Source of the DNA: Halomonas piscis
Lineage (GTDB): Bacteria; Pseudomonadota; Gammaproteobacteria; Pseudomonadales; Halomonadaceae
Direction: 5' to 3'
Length of the DNA: 64,000 nt
NCBI RefSeq assembly: GCF_031886125.1
Contig: NZ_CP119391.1
Span: 186,001 to 250,000 of the forward strand
The notes beneath the pieces are model-generated. The model was not told the DNA's origin. It did not search any database and was given only the letters and a program-made list of their open reading frames with translations. The translations under genes were made by a program, and so were the position numbers. This document shows, piece by piece, positions 27,669 to 36,165 of this stretch. Numbering within the stretch: the stretch's first letter is position 1; each line of letters begins with the position of its first letter.

Positions 27669-27923
27669 CAATATCGTCTGCTCGGCTCCAGCCGCTTGTC
27701 GCCGGGGAAGCCGACCTGGCGGCGCCGGTAGAGGTCTGGCGCGGTAAGGTGCGCAAGCAGGTAGGCGATATGGCGCGCGATGCGCATCGAGGGCCTTCAC
27801 GCGCTCTTGATGCGTCTGGGCAATCTGGATGGCTGCCACGTCCTGGCGCAGGTGCTTATGTACAGTGTTGCGGGGAAATCCCCGGCTGTTGGTTGATGGA
27901 TCGGATCGATACTCCCTGCCCGT
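27669..27923 (-). mobile_element. Older IS21-like remnant, main part
   Basis: The minus strand encodes an IstA N-terminal piece (RNTVHKHLRQDVAAIQIAQ, compare RNTVRKYLRQDVATIEAAQ of the intact copy) joined directly to an IstB piece (DLYRRRQVGFPGDKRLE). Most of istA and istB is deleted. The other end of this remnant is at 31930-32092, beyond the younger IS21 that split it. Confidence 0.78.
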
Positions 27924-28056
27924 TGTTAATGGCCAAGTAAAATGACCCACTACTGGCCAACGCTTTTGACCCACCCCCGAGGTGGCAGCGCTGCCACCAT
28001 CCACCTACCGTGTCCGCTCAGCCAGCGGCCGGGACGATGCAGTGAAGGAGTGGGTC

Positions 28057-29580
28057 ATGATTCATAAGATCAAAGGGTTACACGATGACGGACAGGGCCT
28101 GTCGATCCGAGCCATTGGCCAGGAGCTGGGCATCTCCCGCAACACCGTCCGCAAGTACCTCCGCCAGGACGTGGCCACCATTGAGGCGGCGCAGTCGAAC
28201 CGAGAGCGTGAGAAGACGCTCGATGCGCATCGCGTCTACATCATTTACCTGCTGCGCACCTTCCCGCGGCTGAGCAGCGTCAAGGTCGCTCGCAAGCTGC
28301 GTGAGAAGGTTGGTGAACTGGTGGTCTCCGAGCGCACCCTGCGCCGCTACGTCCAGCAGGTGAAGAGCACCGTGGCCAGCCGGCAGCGGCGCTACTACGA
28401 GCCGGTGCTCGACATGGTGCCCGGCGTGCAGTGCCAGGTGGATCCGGGCGAGCTGCGCGAGGTGATGATCGGCGGCGAGCCGCGCCCCCTGTACTTCGTG
28501 GTGTTCGTGCTCTCCTACTCACGCCTGACCTACATCGGCGTCAGCTTGTCACCACTCGACACCGCCACTTTCATCCGCCTGCACGACGAGGCCTTCCGCT
28601 ACTTCGGTGGCTTGCCTGAGGAGTGCGTCTACGACCAGACCAAGATGGTGGTGATCAGCGAGCAGTTCCGCGAGTTGGAGGTGAATCAGCGCTTCCACGA
28701 GTACGCCACCACCGCCGGCTTTCGCATCCACGCCTGCTGCGGCTACGACCCGGAGAGCAAGGGCAAGGTCGAGGCCGGAGTGAAGTACGCCAAGCAGGAT
28801 GCCTTCTATGGCGAGTCCTTCCGGGACGAGGCGGATTTACGAGGCCATGTGCGGCAGTGGCTCGACGAGGTTGCCAACGTGCGTACCCACGGCACCACCG
28901 GCCAGCAACCGATGGCTCTCTGCGACGCCGAAGAGCGGCACCATCTGCGTCCCTATCTGACCCCGGCCTGCGTGGGCCGCGAGGCCGACGGCCTGGCCCC
29001 GCGCCGGGTCGACAAGACCGGGCTGATCGCCTGGAAGGCGAACAAGTACTCGGTGCCCATGGCCTACCAGCAGGGCCGCGTCGGGGTGCAGGAAATGGAA
29101 GATCGCCTGTCGATCCATGACCTGGAGAGCGGCGAGATGATCGCCACCCACACCCTTCACCTGGGCAAGGGGCACACCTCGCGCAACGAGGCGCATTACC
29201 GCGATCATCGCCAGCAGGAGGCAGAGTTGGAGCAGGCCATCACCCGCTGCCTTGGCGCGTCGCTGGGCGAGCCGCTCTGCGCGCGCCTTCGCGCCACCAT
29301 GCCACGCCACTACAAGGATCAGCTGCGCGCGGCCAAGCAGCTGCTGGAAGGCGAGACCGAGCTGGACCTGGCGCTAATCGGTGACTGGGTTACCCGGGAG
29401 CGTCTCACCGCCGGTGGCCTCAAGGAGCGGCTGGCGGCCGCTCGGCTGGCCAAGGCGCGGGGCCGGGATCGCGACGACGATGCCTCGGCCAGCCCGCACA
29501 CGCCGCCCCCGGACCTGAGTCAGTATGCCCGACTTGGCCGCTCCAGCGGCCACCAGGGGGTGACCCATGGGACAGCTTGA
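28057..29580 (+). CDS. istA: IS21-family transposase IstA
   Basis: A 507-residue transposase with an N-terminal helix-turn-helix (LSIRAIGQELGISRNTVRKY), an rve-type DDE core (QCQVDPGELREVMIGG; ECVYDQTKMVV; YDPESKGKVEAGVKYAK) and a C-terminal Mu-type domain. ATG 28057 (MIHKIKGLHDDG) was preferred to upstream in-frame starts because it is the usual IstA N-terminus and the remnant copy aligns from there. It overlaps istB by 14 nt. Confidence 0.93.
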   Translation: MIHKIKGLHDDGQGLSIRAIGQELGISRNTVRKYLRQDVATIEAAQSNREREKTLDAHRVYIIYLLRTFPRLSSVKVARKLREKVGELVVSERTLRRYVQQVKSTVASRQRRYYEPVLDMVPGVQCQVDPGELREVMIGGEPRPLYFVVFVLSYSRLTYIGVSLSPLDTATFIRLHDEAFRYFGGLPEECVYDQTKMVVISEQFRELEVNQRFHEYATTAGFRIHACCGYDPESKGKVEAGVKYAKQDAFYGESFRDEADLRGHVRQWLDEVANVRTHGTTGQQPMALCDAEERHHLRPYLTPACVGREADGLAPRRVDKTGLIAWKANKYSVPMAYQQGRVGVQEMEDRLSIHDLESGEMIATHTLHLGKGHTSRNEAHYRDHRQQEAELEQAITRCLGASLGEPLCARLRATMPRHYKDQLRAAKQLLEGETELDLALIGDWVTRERLTAGGLKERLAAARLAKARGRDRDDDASASPHTPPPDLSQYARLGRSSGHQGVTHGTA

Positions 29581-30307
29581 ACTGACCGCCGGGCGCTACC
29601 GCAGCCTGCGCCTGGGGGCCATCGCCGGGGAGCTCACCGAGCTGCTGGCTCGGGCCGAGGCCAACGAGGTCTCCTACCTGGCCTTCGCCGACATGCTGGT
29701 CGAGCACGAACGCCAGACCCGCGAGGCCAAGCGCATCGACCTCTACCGGCGCCAGGCCGGCTTCCCCAGCGACAAGCGGCTGGAGGGCTTCGACTACCGG
29801 CACCAGACCACCATCACCAAGCGCCAGGTCAACGCCCTGCTCGACTTCGCCTTCCTCGACAACCGCGAGAATCTGGTGTTTATCGGCCCGCCGGGCGTGG
29901 GCAAGACCCATTTGGCCATCGGCATCGGCCAGAAGGCCATCGAAGCCGGCTACCGGGTGCTGTTCCGCAACGCCCTGGACCTGGTCGAGGAGTTGGAGAT
30001 CGCCGAGATGAAGGGCGAACTGAAGAAGACGCTCCATAAGCTCGCCAAGGTCGACGCCCTGGTAATCGACGAGCTGGGGTATTTACCAATGAGTCGACAG
30101 GCGCGCTATGCGCTGTTCCAGCTGATCAACCGCTTCTACGAGCACCGTTCGCTGATCATCACCACCAACAAGGACTTCACCAGCTGGGGGGAGTTCTTCC
30201 ACGACGACAACGTGGCGGTGCCGATCGTCGATCGGATCATCCACCACTCGCACCTCTACCTGCTCGGCGGGGAGAGCTACCGGCTGAAGCAGAAGACGCT
30301 CAGCTGA
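29567..30307 (+). CDS. istB: IS21-family helper ATPase IstB
   Basis: A 246-residue AAA+ protein related to DnaC, with Walker A FIGPPGVGKTHLAIGIG and Walker B ALVIDELGYL. IstB selects target DNA and activates IstA. The start lies inside the istA 3' end. Confidence 0.94.
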   Translation: MGQLELTAGRYRSLRLGAIAGELTELLARAEANEVSYLAFADMLVEHERQTREAKRIDLYRRQAGFPSDKRLEGFDYRHQTTITKRQVNALLDFAFLDNRENLVFIGPPGVGKTHLAIGIGQKAIEAGYRVLFRNALDLVEELEIAEMKGELKKTLHKLAKVDALVIDELGYLPMSRQARYALFQLINRFYEHRSLIITTNKDFTSWGEFFHDDNVAVPIVDRIIHHSHLYLLGGESYRLKQKTLS

Positions 30308-30341
30308 CGGTCATGGGTGGGTCAATTTTGTTGACCGTTAG

Positions 30342-31899
30342 CCCGGATTTCTCATAGGCTGCCAACAAGTCTCGCAGACCGGTCGACCTATCGCCATACC
30401 GGTTCAGCTCAGGCTCTAATCGCTTAATATTTAATCAGCCGCGGTCCTCCGGACACACTACCCCCTTTCCCCCATTGCGTCGGGCCGGGGGAGCCCAGGG
30501 TTCTATCCAGGAACCAGTCGGCGCACCAGATCTGAAAGTTCATCTTTGTATGGGTAGGCATCACTCATCAGCACCCGAACTCGGCGGGTATTGCGGATGA
30601 TCACCGCACCCACCTTGATCAGCTTGAGTCTCAGTGTGCTGGCGCTCATGCGCTCGAACGGTGTCTTCCTCAGGTAGCTCCGCAGCCGTTCGAACAAGGT
30701 ATAGGCGAAGCCCGACAGGATCAGTCGCCACTGGTTGGTCCACCAATGGGTGCTGGAGGTGCGATCAGCAAACAGGCTCAGTTGCTGGTCCTTGATCCGG
30801 TTTTCCATGTCACCCCGGGCACAGTACTGCTCGTAGTAGAGCTTGAAGCCGTCATCGTAACGGGAGCTGATGATGAACCGGGGATTGGAGCCCAGCTCGC
30901 CTTCTTCCAGACGGGCCACCACCCAGCGAGGGTATTTCCAGGACTTGGCCTGGTACTGGAAGCGGAAGGTCTGTGCCACCTTTTCATCCAGCTGCCGGTG
31001 CGCTTTGCGCACCAGCATCATTGGCACGTCCACTTCCTTGAGCAGGCGACTGTTCTTGCTGATGCCCACGATGTAATCGACGTTGTTCCGGTCACACCAA
31101 CTCAGGATCCGGGGGCGATAAAAACCACTGTCACCACGGAACACGATGTGGGTATCTGGCCAGTACTGCCGGATAAATCGCACCAGTAGTGCCAGGATCG
31201 CCCAGCTGTGCCGGCTGTCGCTGCGGTTGCTGGTGCGCAGGTAACTGACCAGCAGGTGGCGACCACAGAACACGTACAGCGGAAAGTAGCAATGGTGATC
31301 GTAGTAACCGTTGAAGAACTTGCCTGGCTGATCCCCGTGGACCGGAATATCGGTGCCATCAAAGTCCAGCACAATTTCCTTCGGCGGCTCGTCATGCTGC
31401 TCAATGAAATGGTGCCAGAGCAGCTCATGGGCCTTCACCACCGCATGCCGGTCTGCTCGCTGCTCCATCCGACATAACGTGGATTTGCCGGCCAGATCAT
31501 TGTCCTGGCCAACCGCTGTTTGAAGTACTTGATCAAAACGCAGAGCTTCGTGGTCGTTGAGGTCTTCATAACCGGCCGCCACGCCAAAGACCCGTTGACG
31601 AACCATGGTGTCCAGCCTGTGGCGGACCATTTCCGGTGTTCGTGGGTCTTGCAGTGCTGAGGCCAGGCGACGAGTGAGTCGATGCTGCTTGTCGACTTCA
31701 CGGAGCAGCAGTAATCCGGCATCGGAGGTAATGTGGCCACCGGAGAAATCGGCTTCAATCTGGCGGCGTGCGAGTGGCGAGAAGGTCAGTTTTTCAGGTA
31801 CCATTCTGGAAGCGGCTGTTGGTGCTTGGTGGATTGGTTAGGCTCTTGAAACCATAGCACTTTCAGCCGCTTTCTTTTATCCCCTGTGAGAAATCCGGG
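30342..31899 (-). mobile_element. IS1380-family element nested in the IS21 right end
   Basis: A 1558-bp element with terminal inverted repeats CCCGGATTTCTCATAGG and CCCGGATTTCTCACAGG and a 4-bp target duplication TTAG (30338-30341 and 31900-31903). It carries one transposase gene. Confidence 0.92.
30503..31804 (-). CDS. IS1380-family transposase
   Basis: A 433-residue DDE transposase with N-terminal FSGGHITSDAGLLLLREVD, core aspartates in IVLDFDGTDIPVHGDQPG and HIVFRGDSGFYRPRIL, and the C-terminal YCARGDMENRIKDQQL containing the catalytic glutamate. The frame is intact, so transposition competence is plausible. Confidence 0.94.
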   Translation of the reverse strand: MVPEKLTFSPLARRQIEADFSGGHITSDAGLLLLREVDKQHRLTRRLASALQDPRTPEMVRHRLDTMVRQRVFGVAAGYEDLNDHEALRFDQVLQTAVGQDNDLAGKSTLCRMEQRADRHAVVKAHELLWHHFIEQHDEPPKEIVLDFDGTDIPVHGDQPGKFFNGYYDHHCYFPLYVFCGRHLLVSYLRTSNRSDSRHSWAILALLVRFIRQYWPDTHIVFRGDSGFYRPRILSWCDRNNVDYIVGISKNSRLLKEVDVPMMLVRKAHRQLDEKVAQTFRFQYQAKSWKYPRWVVARLEEGELGSNPRFIISSRYDDGFKLYYEQYCARGDMENRIKDQQLSLFADRTSSTHWWTNQWRLILSGFAYTLFERLRSYLRKTPFERMSASTLRLKLIKVGAVIIRNTRRVRVLMSDAYPYKDELSDLVRRLVPG

Positions 31900-31929
31900 T
31901 TAGTGGGTCAGTTCTAATGGCCATTGACA

Positions 31930-32092
31930 CCCGTAATCGCCTAACCCCTTGATCTTATGATTTATTCCCTAGTCCTTCACGCCTCCATCCCAACTCCTGG
32001 CTGAGTCGGGATGGAGGCGGGTGGTAACAGTGCTGCCATCTCAAGGGTGGGGCAAAAACGTTGGTCAGACGGCCTTTCCCACCTGGGTGAAC
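31930..32092 (-). mobile_element. Older IS21-like remnant, left-terminal part
   Basis: The minus strand has CCAACGTTTTTGCCCCACCC and GAGATGGCAGCACTG, close to the inner left end of the intact IS21, then a frame reading HKIKGLGDYGQGVSIRSI, which continues across the CCCGT duplication into the remnant at 27669-27923. Between 32093 and the phoR stop nothing coding is seen. Confidence 0.72.
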
Positions 32093-32191
32093 AACGATAC
32101 CAGGACGATGTTCTCGCACCGTATACCAAGAGGCTGAGGACTATATTACCGGCCGTTATGACTAAGGGGATTGCCGTCACGTGGTGAAGCA

Positions 32192-33493
32192 TCAGGAAGA
32201 CGATGCCACTACCAGCTGGTGGGGAAACACACAGCGAAAGGTCGCCCCCTGGCCCAGCTGGGAATCGATCTCCAGTCGCGCTTCGTGACGCAGCAGCACG
32301 TGCTTGACGATGGCAAGCCCGAGCCCCGTGCCGCCGGTAGCGGTGCTGCGGCCTTTATCAACGCGATAAAAACGCTCGGTAAGGCGTGGTATATGGATCG
32401 CCGCGATTCCTTCGCCATCATCCTGCACTTCTACGCAAGCGCCGTCGCCAAGCGCCCGCCAGCGCAAGACGATCTGGCTGCCCGATCCTGAATAGCGTAC
32501 GGCATTGAACGCCAGGTTGGATATTGCGCTCTGCAGTTCTTGTTCGCAGCCCATCAGGTCAAGGGTGCTATGTATCTCCAGGGTGATACGCTGCCCGCTG
32601 TCAGATAATGCCTCAGCGTCACGGCGTATGGTCTCCAGCATGCTGGCAAGGTTGAGGCGGCGGGCATCTTCGCCGCTTCGATCATTGCTTTCGAGCCGCG
32701 AAAGCAGCAGCAGGTCATCGACCAGGTTTTGCATGCGAGCAGTCTGCTTTTGCATCTGCGGCAAGCTGCACTCAAGCCTTGACGGTAGAACCTCGGCTAT
32801 ATCCTGATAGATTTCCAGATACCCGGTCAGCACGGTCAGCGGCGTGCGAAGCTCGTGGGAGACGTTGGCCACGAAATCGCGTCGTATTTGCTCTAGTCGA
32901 TGCAAGCGCGTGATATCGCGCGCCATCAGCAGGCGTTCACCGTTACCGTTAAGGGTGATTTGGCACTGAAGAACCAATTGCTCATCGATAGGTGAGATCA
33001 GGGTTAAGGGCTCGCGATAGTCCAGCGCATGGAAGTAGTCAACGAAGTGCGGAGCGCGCAGCAGGTGGGTTATGTGTTGATGCCGACCTTTAGCAGGTTT
33101 GAGACCCAGCATGCGTTCAGCGGCACTATTCCGCCATTCTATGTAACCGTGGCGATCGAGCATGACCACGCTGTCGCGCATGGCCTCTGAAGAATCCTTG
33201 ATACGCGACAGGGTATCGCGCAGCCGCCGTTGGATGGTCTGTTGAGCCTTCTGATAGCGATAGAGGCGATCGAACAAGTCATCCCATACGCCACCACTTA
33301 CGAGGGGTTGGTTGGAGGAGAGCCGGGATAGTTGTTGGTGCAGCGCGTGGAGCTGGCGCAGCTGGTAAAAAAGATACACGCCCAAGGCAGCAGCAAGGCC
33401 GGCGCCCACGGCAGAAAATAGCCAACCAAGCAGCACGCCAAGACCGCACAGCATACCCAGGCGCCACAACTCTCTCAGCCAAAGTCGCGTCAT
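32192..33493 (-). CDS. phoR: Phosphate-regulon sensor kinase PhoR
   Basis: A 433-residue membrane kinase, close to E. coli PhoR (431). Two adjacent hydrophobic segments at the N-terminus are followed by a PAS-like region (VVMLDRHGYIEWRNSAAERM), the phospho-acceptor NVSHELRTPLTVLTGYLE and the ATP-binding boxes NLAFNAVRYS, VEVQDDGEGI and GGTGLGLAIVKHV. ATG 33493 (MTRLWLRELW) was chosen; an upstream in-frame start overlaps phoB. It lies 13 nt after phoB. It senses phosphate status with Pst/PhoU, which are not in this window. Confidence 0.94.
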   Translation of the reverse strand: MTRLWLRELWRLGMLCGLGVLLGWLFSAVGAGLAAALGVYLFYQLRQLHALHQQLSRLSSNQPLVSGGVWDDLFDRLYRYQKAQQTIQRRLRDTLSRIKDSSEAMRDSVVMLDRHGYIEWRNSAAERMLGLKPAKGRHQHITHLLRAPHFVDYFHALDYREPLTLISPIDEQLVLQCQITLNGNGERLLMARDITRLHRLEQIRRDFVANVSHELRTPLTVLTGYLEIYQDIAEVLPSRLECSLPQMQKQTARMQNLVDDLLLLSRLESNDRSGEDARRLNLASMLETIRRDAEALSDSGQRITLEIHSTLDLMGCEQELQSAISNLAFNAVRYSGSGSQIVLRWRALGDGACVEVQDDGEGIAAIHIPRLTERFYRVDKGRSTATGGTGLGLAIVKHVLLRHEARLEIDSQLGQGATFRCVFPHQLVVASSS

Positions 33494-33506
33494 ATCAGTG
33501 CCTGGC

Positions 33507-34196
33507 TCAGTATTTGGTGGAGAAACGATAGCCCGCGCCACGGACGGTCTGGATTAGCTGTTGATGGGATTCGCCAAGCGCCTTGCGCAGCCGGCGAATG
33601 TGCACGTCCACGGTGCGCTCATCGATATAGACGTTGCCACCCCACACCTGGTCAATCAGCTGATCTCGGGTGTAGACACGCTCCTGATGCGTCATGAAGA
33701 ATTGCAGCAGGCGATATTCGGTAGGGCCAAGCTCCAGCGTCTTGCCATTGCTGCTGACGCGATGGCTGACGGGGTCGAGCAGCAGGCCGTTCACCTCCAC
33801 CACCTCATCGATGCCATAGGGTGTCGTACGTCGCAATACCGCTTTCAGGCGAGCCATCAGCTCACGAGGCGAAAAGGGTTTGGCGATATAGTCGTCTGCG
33901 CCGGCTTCCAGCCCTTGAACCTTATTGTCCTCCTCGCCTTTTGCGGTCAGCATGATGATCGGCAGCTCGGCAGTCACCGGATCACGCTTGAGGCGGCGCG
34001 CCAATTCGAGGCCGCTGGTGTCAGGCATCATCCAGTCGAGCAGTACCAGATCGGGTTGATGATCGACGATCAACGAGTGAGCCGCCTGGGCGCTGCCCGC
34101 TTCCAGTACGCGGTAGTCGGCCATCTCCAGCGACAAAGCGATCATTTCACGGATAGGTGCTTCATCATCGACAATCAGTACGGTCTTTGCGGTCAT
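33507..34196 (-). CDS. phoB: Phosphate-regulon response regulator PhoB
   Basis: A 229-residue OmpR-class regulator. The receiver has the acidic pocket VDDEAPI, phospho-acceptor LVLLDWMMPDTSG and lysine in DYIAKPFSPREL. The winged-helix domain has GPTEYRLLQFFMTHQERVYTR and VDVHIRRLRKAL, matching PhoB. It should bind the Pho-box-like sites found across 3.3-34.3 kb. It is first in phoB-phoR. Confidence 0.95.
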   Translation of the reverse strand: MTAKTVLIVDDEAPIREMIALSLEMADYRVLEAGSAQAAHSLIVDHQPDLVLLDWMMPDTSGLELARRLKRDPVTAELPIIMLTAKGEEDNKVQGLEAGADDYIAKPFSPRELMARLKAVLRRTTPYGIDEVVEVNGLLLDPVSHRVSSNGKTLELGPTEYRLLQFFMTHQERVYTRDQLIDQVWGGNVYIDERTVDVHIRRLRKALGESHQQLIQTVRGAGYRFSTKY

Positions 34197-34257
34197 CCTG
34201 GGCTCCAGGTCAAGGATACTGATAATGACGGATCGGTGACGATGACAGCATCTTCTT

Positions 34258-34275
34258 GTGACAATAGTGTGACAA
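34258..34275 (-). promoter_or_regulatory. Pho box upstream of phoB
   Basis: The minus strand reads TTGTCACACTATTGTCAC, two perfect TTGTCAC units 11 nt apart, 61 bp before the phoB start, which indicates autoregulation. The rest of 34276-34500 shows no gene. Confidence 0.72.
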
Positions 34276-34505
34276 GGCGGCGTGTCGGAGATCGCGGCTT
34301 ATTCGCAATCTGCTGGACAAGGTCAGCAATCAACAGGCCTTTTTTGTCTTTGTGATTAGGCCAACGCGGGGGCTGCCGACCATCGGTCCAGAGGTTACTA
34401 AAAAATCAAGCACCCATGAACCATCTCTGATGCGAGCAATGTGTGTACTCTGCAACTCTTTGATAATATTTGCTTTACTAGGAGTAGAACTCAGTATTTA
34501 CTGAG

Positions 34506-34830
34506 GATGCCTGGAAGCCGGAGAGGTGCGCCACTCACTTCTCGCAGCTCCAGGCGCTGGAAGGCCGGCCTTAGGCAATCCACGACATCGTTCAGCTCGG
34601 CAGCGGTCGGAGCCGTCCTCACCGCTTGGGTATAGACTTCGTCCAGGCACTGCTGAGGACGTGCCACCTGGATGGCATAGTGCGCCACACTCAGCGCCGA
34701 CAGCGACAGGGCCAAGTCGCGTAGCGATGCCAGGGTCCAGTCGTGCCATTGGACGGTCGTGCGGCACTCGAACGCTATATCGCTGGCCAGCAGCTGGGCC
34801 AGGCTCTCCCGGTGGGCGTCAGCCATACCG
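34506..34830 (-). pseudogene. nrdG: Truncated duplicate of the nrdG 3' part
   Basis: It encodes about 100 residues matching the last part of intact NrdG (FECRTTVQWHDWTLASLRDL versus FECRTTVHWRDWTLASLRDL) with about 80% identity. The radical-SAM half with the CxxxCxxC site is missing, and its upstream edge at about 34830 is abrupt. It is in the same orientation as the intact gene 3.9 kb away. It is not expected to be functional. Confidence 0.82.
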
Positions 34831-34866
34831 GATCTCGGTGAACAACCTGGTGGGTTTACACAGCTA

Positions 34867-35723
34867 GGGCGTGTTGACGTTTCACATTGGTAGCCATAAA
34901 AAGCCGCAGGCCAAGGCCACCATGCTTTCGTAGTTTCGCTTGAGCTTGTCGTAACGCGTTGCGATGGCGCGATACGGCTTCAATCGAGCAAAGGCATTCT
35001 CAACCAGATGCCGATAGCGATATAAGCCTCTGTCCAGATTGGCATTTCCTTTCTTTGAGTTGCGTTTACGTGGAATGACGGCAGCCATGCCCTTGGCTTC
35101 GATCTGTTCACGGATACGCTCGCTGTCATAGCCCTTGTCAGCCACCAATGCATCACCCGCTGGCAAATCGTCAATCAATGCCCGGGCTTCCGTGCTGTCG
35201 TGCACCTCACCCCCGGTTATTCTGAAGGTGATCGGTAGCCCATAGGCATCTACGGTCAAGTGGATCTTGCTGGTATTGCCTGCACGACTTTTGCCAATAG
35301 CTTCTGCGTCTTCCGTGGCAGCTCCGGTGCTGTCCTGGTGGGCCTTGACGTAGGAGCCATCAATGAACAGCCACTCAACATCAGGCTCCTCCACCAGAGA
35401 GCTGAAAAGCCTCATCAGCTTTCCACTCGCTGACCAGGCGTTAAAACGCTTGTAGACCGTGTTCCAGGGGCCAAACGTCTCCGGTAGGTCCCGCCACGGG
35501 CAGCCGGTGCGCATCCGATAAAGGATGCCTTCTATTGTGGTACGCAAGTCGGCCTTGTCATAAATACCTTGTTGAAGCAGGATAGGTTTCAGCTTCGACC
35601 AGTGTTCATCCGTGAGCATTTGTCGGGGCATGGCAGGCTTGCAGTTTGTTGGTGTAGGAACCTTTATTCTGCGAGCTTGCCCCTATCCTGCCAATACCCC
35701 TGCCATGAAACGTCAACAGGCCC
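34867..35723 (-). mobile_element. IS5-family element
   Basis: An 857-bp element with ends GGGCGTGTTGACGTTTCA and, inverted, GGGCCTGTTGACGTTTCA, flanked by TA on both sides (34865-34866, 35724-35725). It carries one intact transposase gene. Confidence 0.85.
34882..35631 (-). CDS. IS5-family transposase
   Basis: A 249-residue DDE transposase with an N-terminal DUF4096-type domain (MLTDEHWSKLKPILLQQG, YRMRTGCPWRDLPETFGPW) and catalytic motifs WLFIDGSYVKAHQ, DALVADKGYDSERIR and LVENAFARLKPYRAIATRYD. It is a single unshifted frame. Confidence 0.94.
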   Translation of the reverse strand: MPRQMLTDEHWSKLKPILLQQGIYDKADLRTTIEGILYRMRTGCPWRDLPETFGPWNTVYKRFNAWSASGKLMRLFSSLVEEPDVEWLFIDGSYVKAHQDSTGAATEDAEAIGKSRAGNTSKIHLTVDAYGLPITFRITGGEVHDSTEARALIDDLPAGDALVADKGYDSERIREQIEAKGMAAVIPRKRNSKKGNANLDRGLYRYRHLVENAFARLKPYRAIATRYDKLKRNYESMVALACGFLWLPM

Positions 35724-35929
35724 TAGCACTTCCCCTTGCCGGGCGTGCAGGGAGACTGTCCCCCCAAGTCATCCCGAGGCATTACCCTCGGAAACAGCAC
35801 CATAAAATACTGGCCATGAAAATGACGCATGACACATTTCATTGAATCACTACAAATCCGGCTAGGTGATCACTACGCTGACAGACAAGGAGAATAAATT
35901 TAGAGATAAGATAGAGATGAGGTGGGTTC

Positions 35930-36163
35930 ATGAAAATTATTTTATTAGTAATATTCTTATTGATTGTTTTTTCTTGTTTCCTTTACGACCTAAACCACCT
36001 CCCCAATAAAAGTAGTAAAGGTGGTGGCAGTAAAAATGGCGGAGGCACGGGTGCTGTTACCACAGGTGCTGGCGGCGTAGGTGTGGGTGTCGGCAGCGCA
36101 GGTGCCGGCGGTGCAGGTGGTTGTGGTGGTGGCGCAGGTGGTGGCAATGGAGGAGGGTGTTAA
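35930..36163 (+). CDS. Small membrane-anchored glycine/cysteine-rich peptide
   Basis: A 77-residue protein that I do not recognise. Residues 1-19 are a hydrophobic segment (MKIILLVIFLLIVFSCFLY), then a short Asn/Lys/Ser linker, then about 43 residues that are mostly Gly with Ala, Val, Thr and two Cys, ending GGGC. A ribosome site (GAGGTG, 5-nt spacing) supports the start. The first part is AT-rich and the Gly repeat GC-rich. The stop lies inside the target duplication of the adjacent IS4-family element, which inserted right after the coding region without changing the last codon. It could be a secreted or surface peptide, a bacteriocin-like precursor or simply a low-complexity membrane protein; no modifying enzyme is nearby. 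Confidence 0.6.
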   Translation: MKIILLVIFLLIVFSCFLYDLNHLPNKSSKGGGSKNGGGTGAVTTGAGGVGVGVGSAGAGGAGGCGGGAGGGNGGGC

Positions 36164-36165
36164 AC

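Larger units (their letters stand above)
27924..31929 (+). mobile_element. IS21-family element carrying a nested IS1380-family element
   Basis: The left end TGTTAATGGCCAAG and the right end (inverted, TGTCAATGGCCATTAG) match, followed on both sides by TGACCCAC; each terminus has a second inner repeat. A 5-bp target duplication CCCGT flanks it (27919-27923 and 31930-31934). Genes are istA and istB. The inserted element at 30342-31899 separates the inner and outer right-end repeats. Without it the IS21 is about 2.4 kb. Confidence 0.88.
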
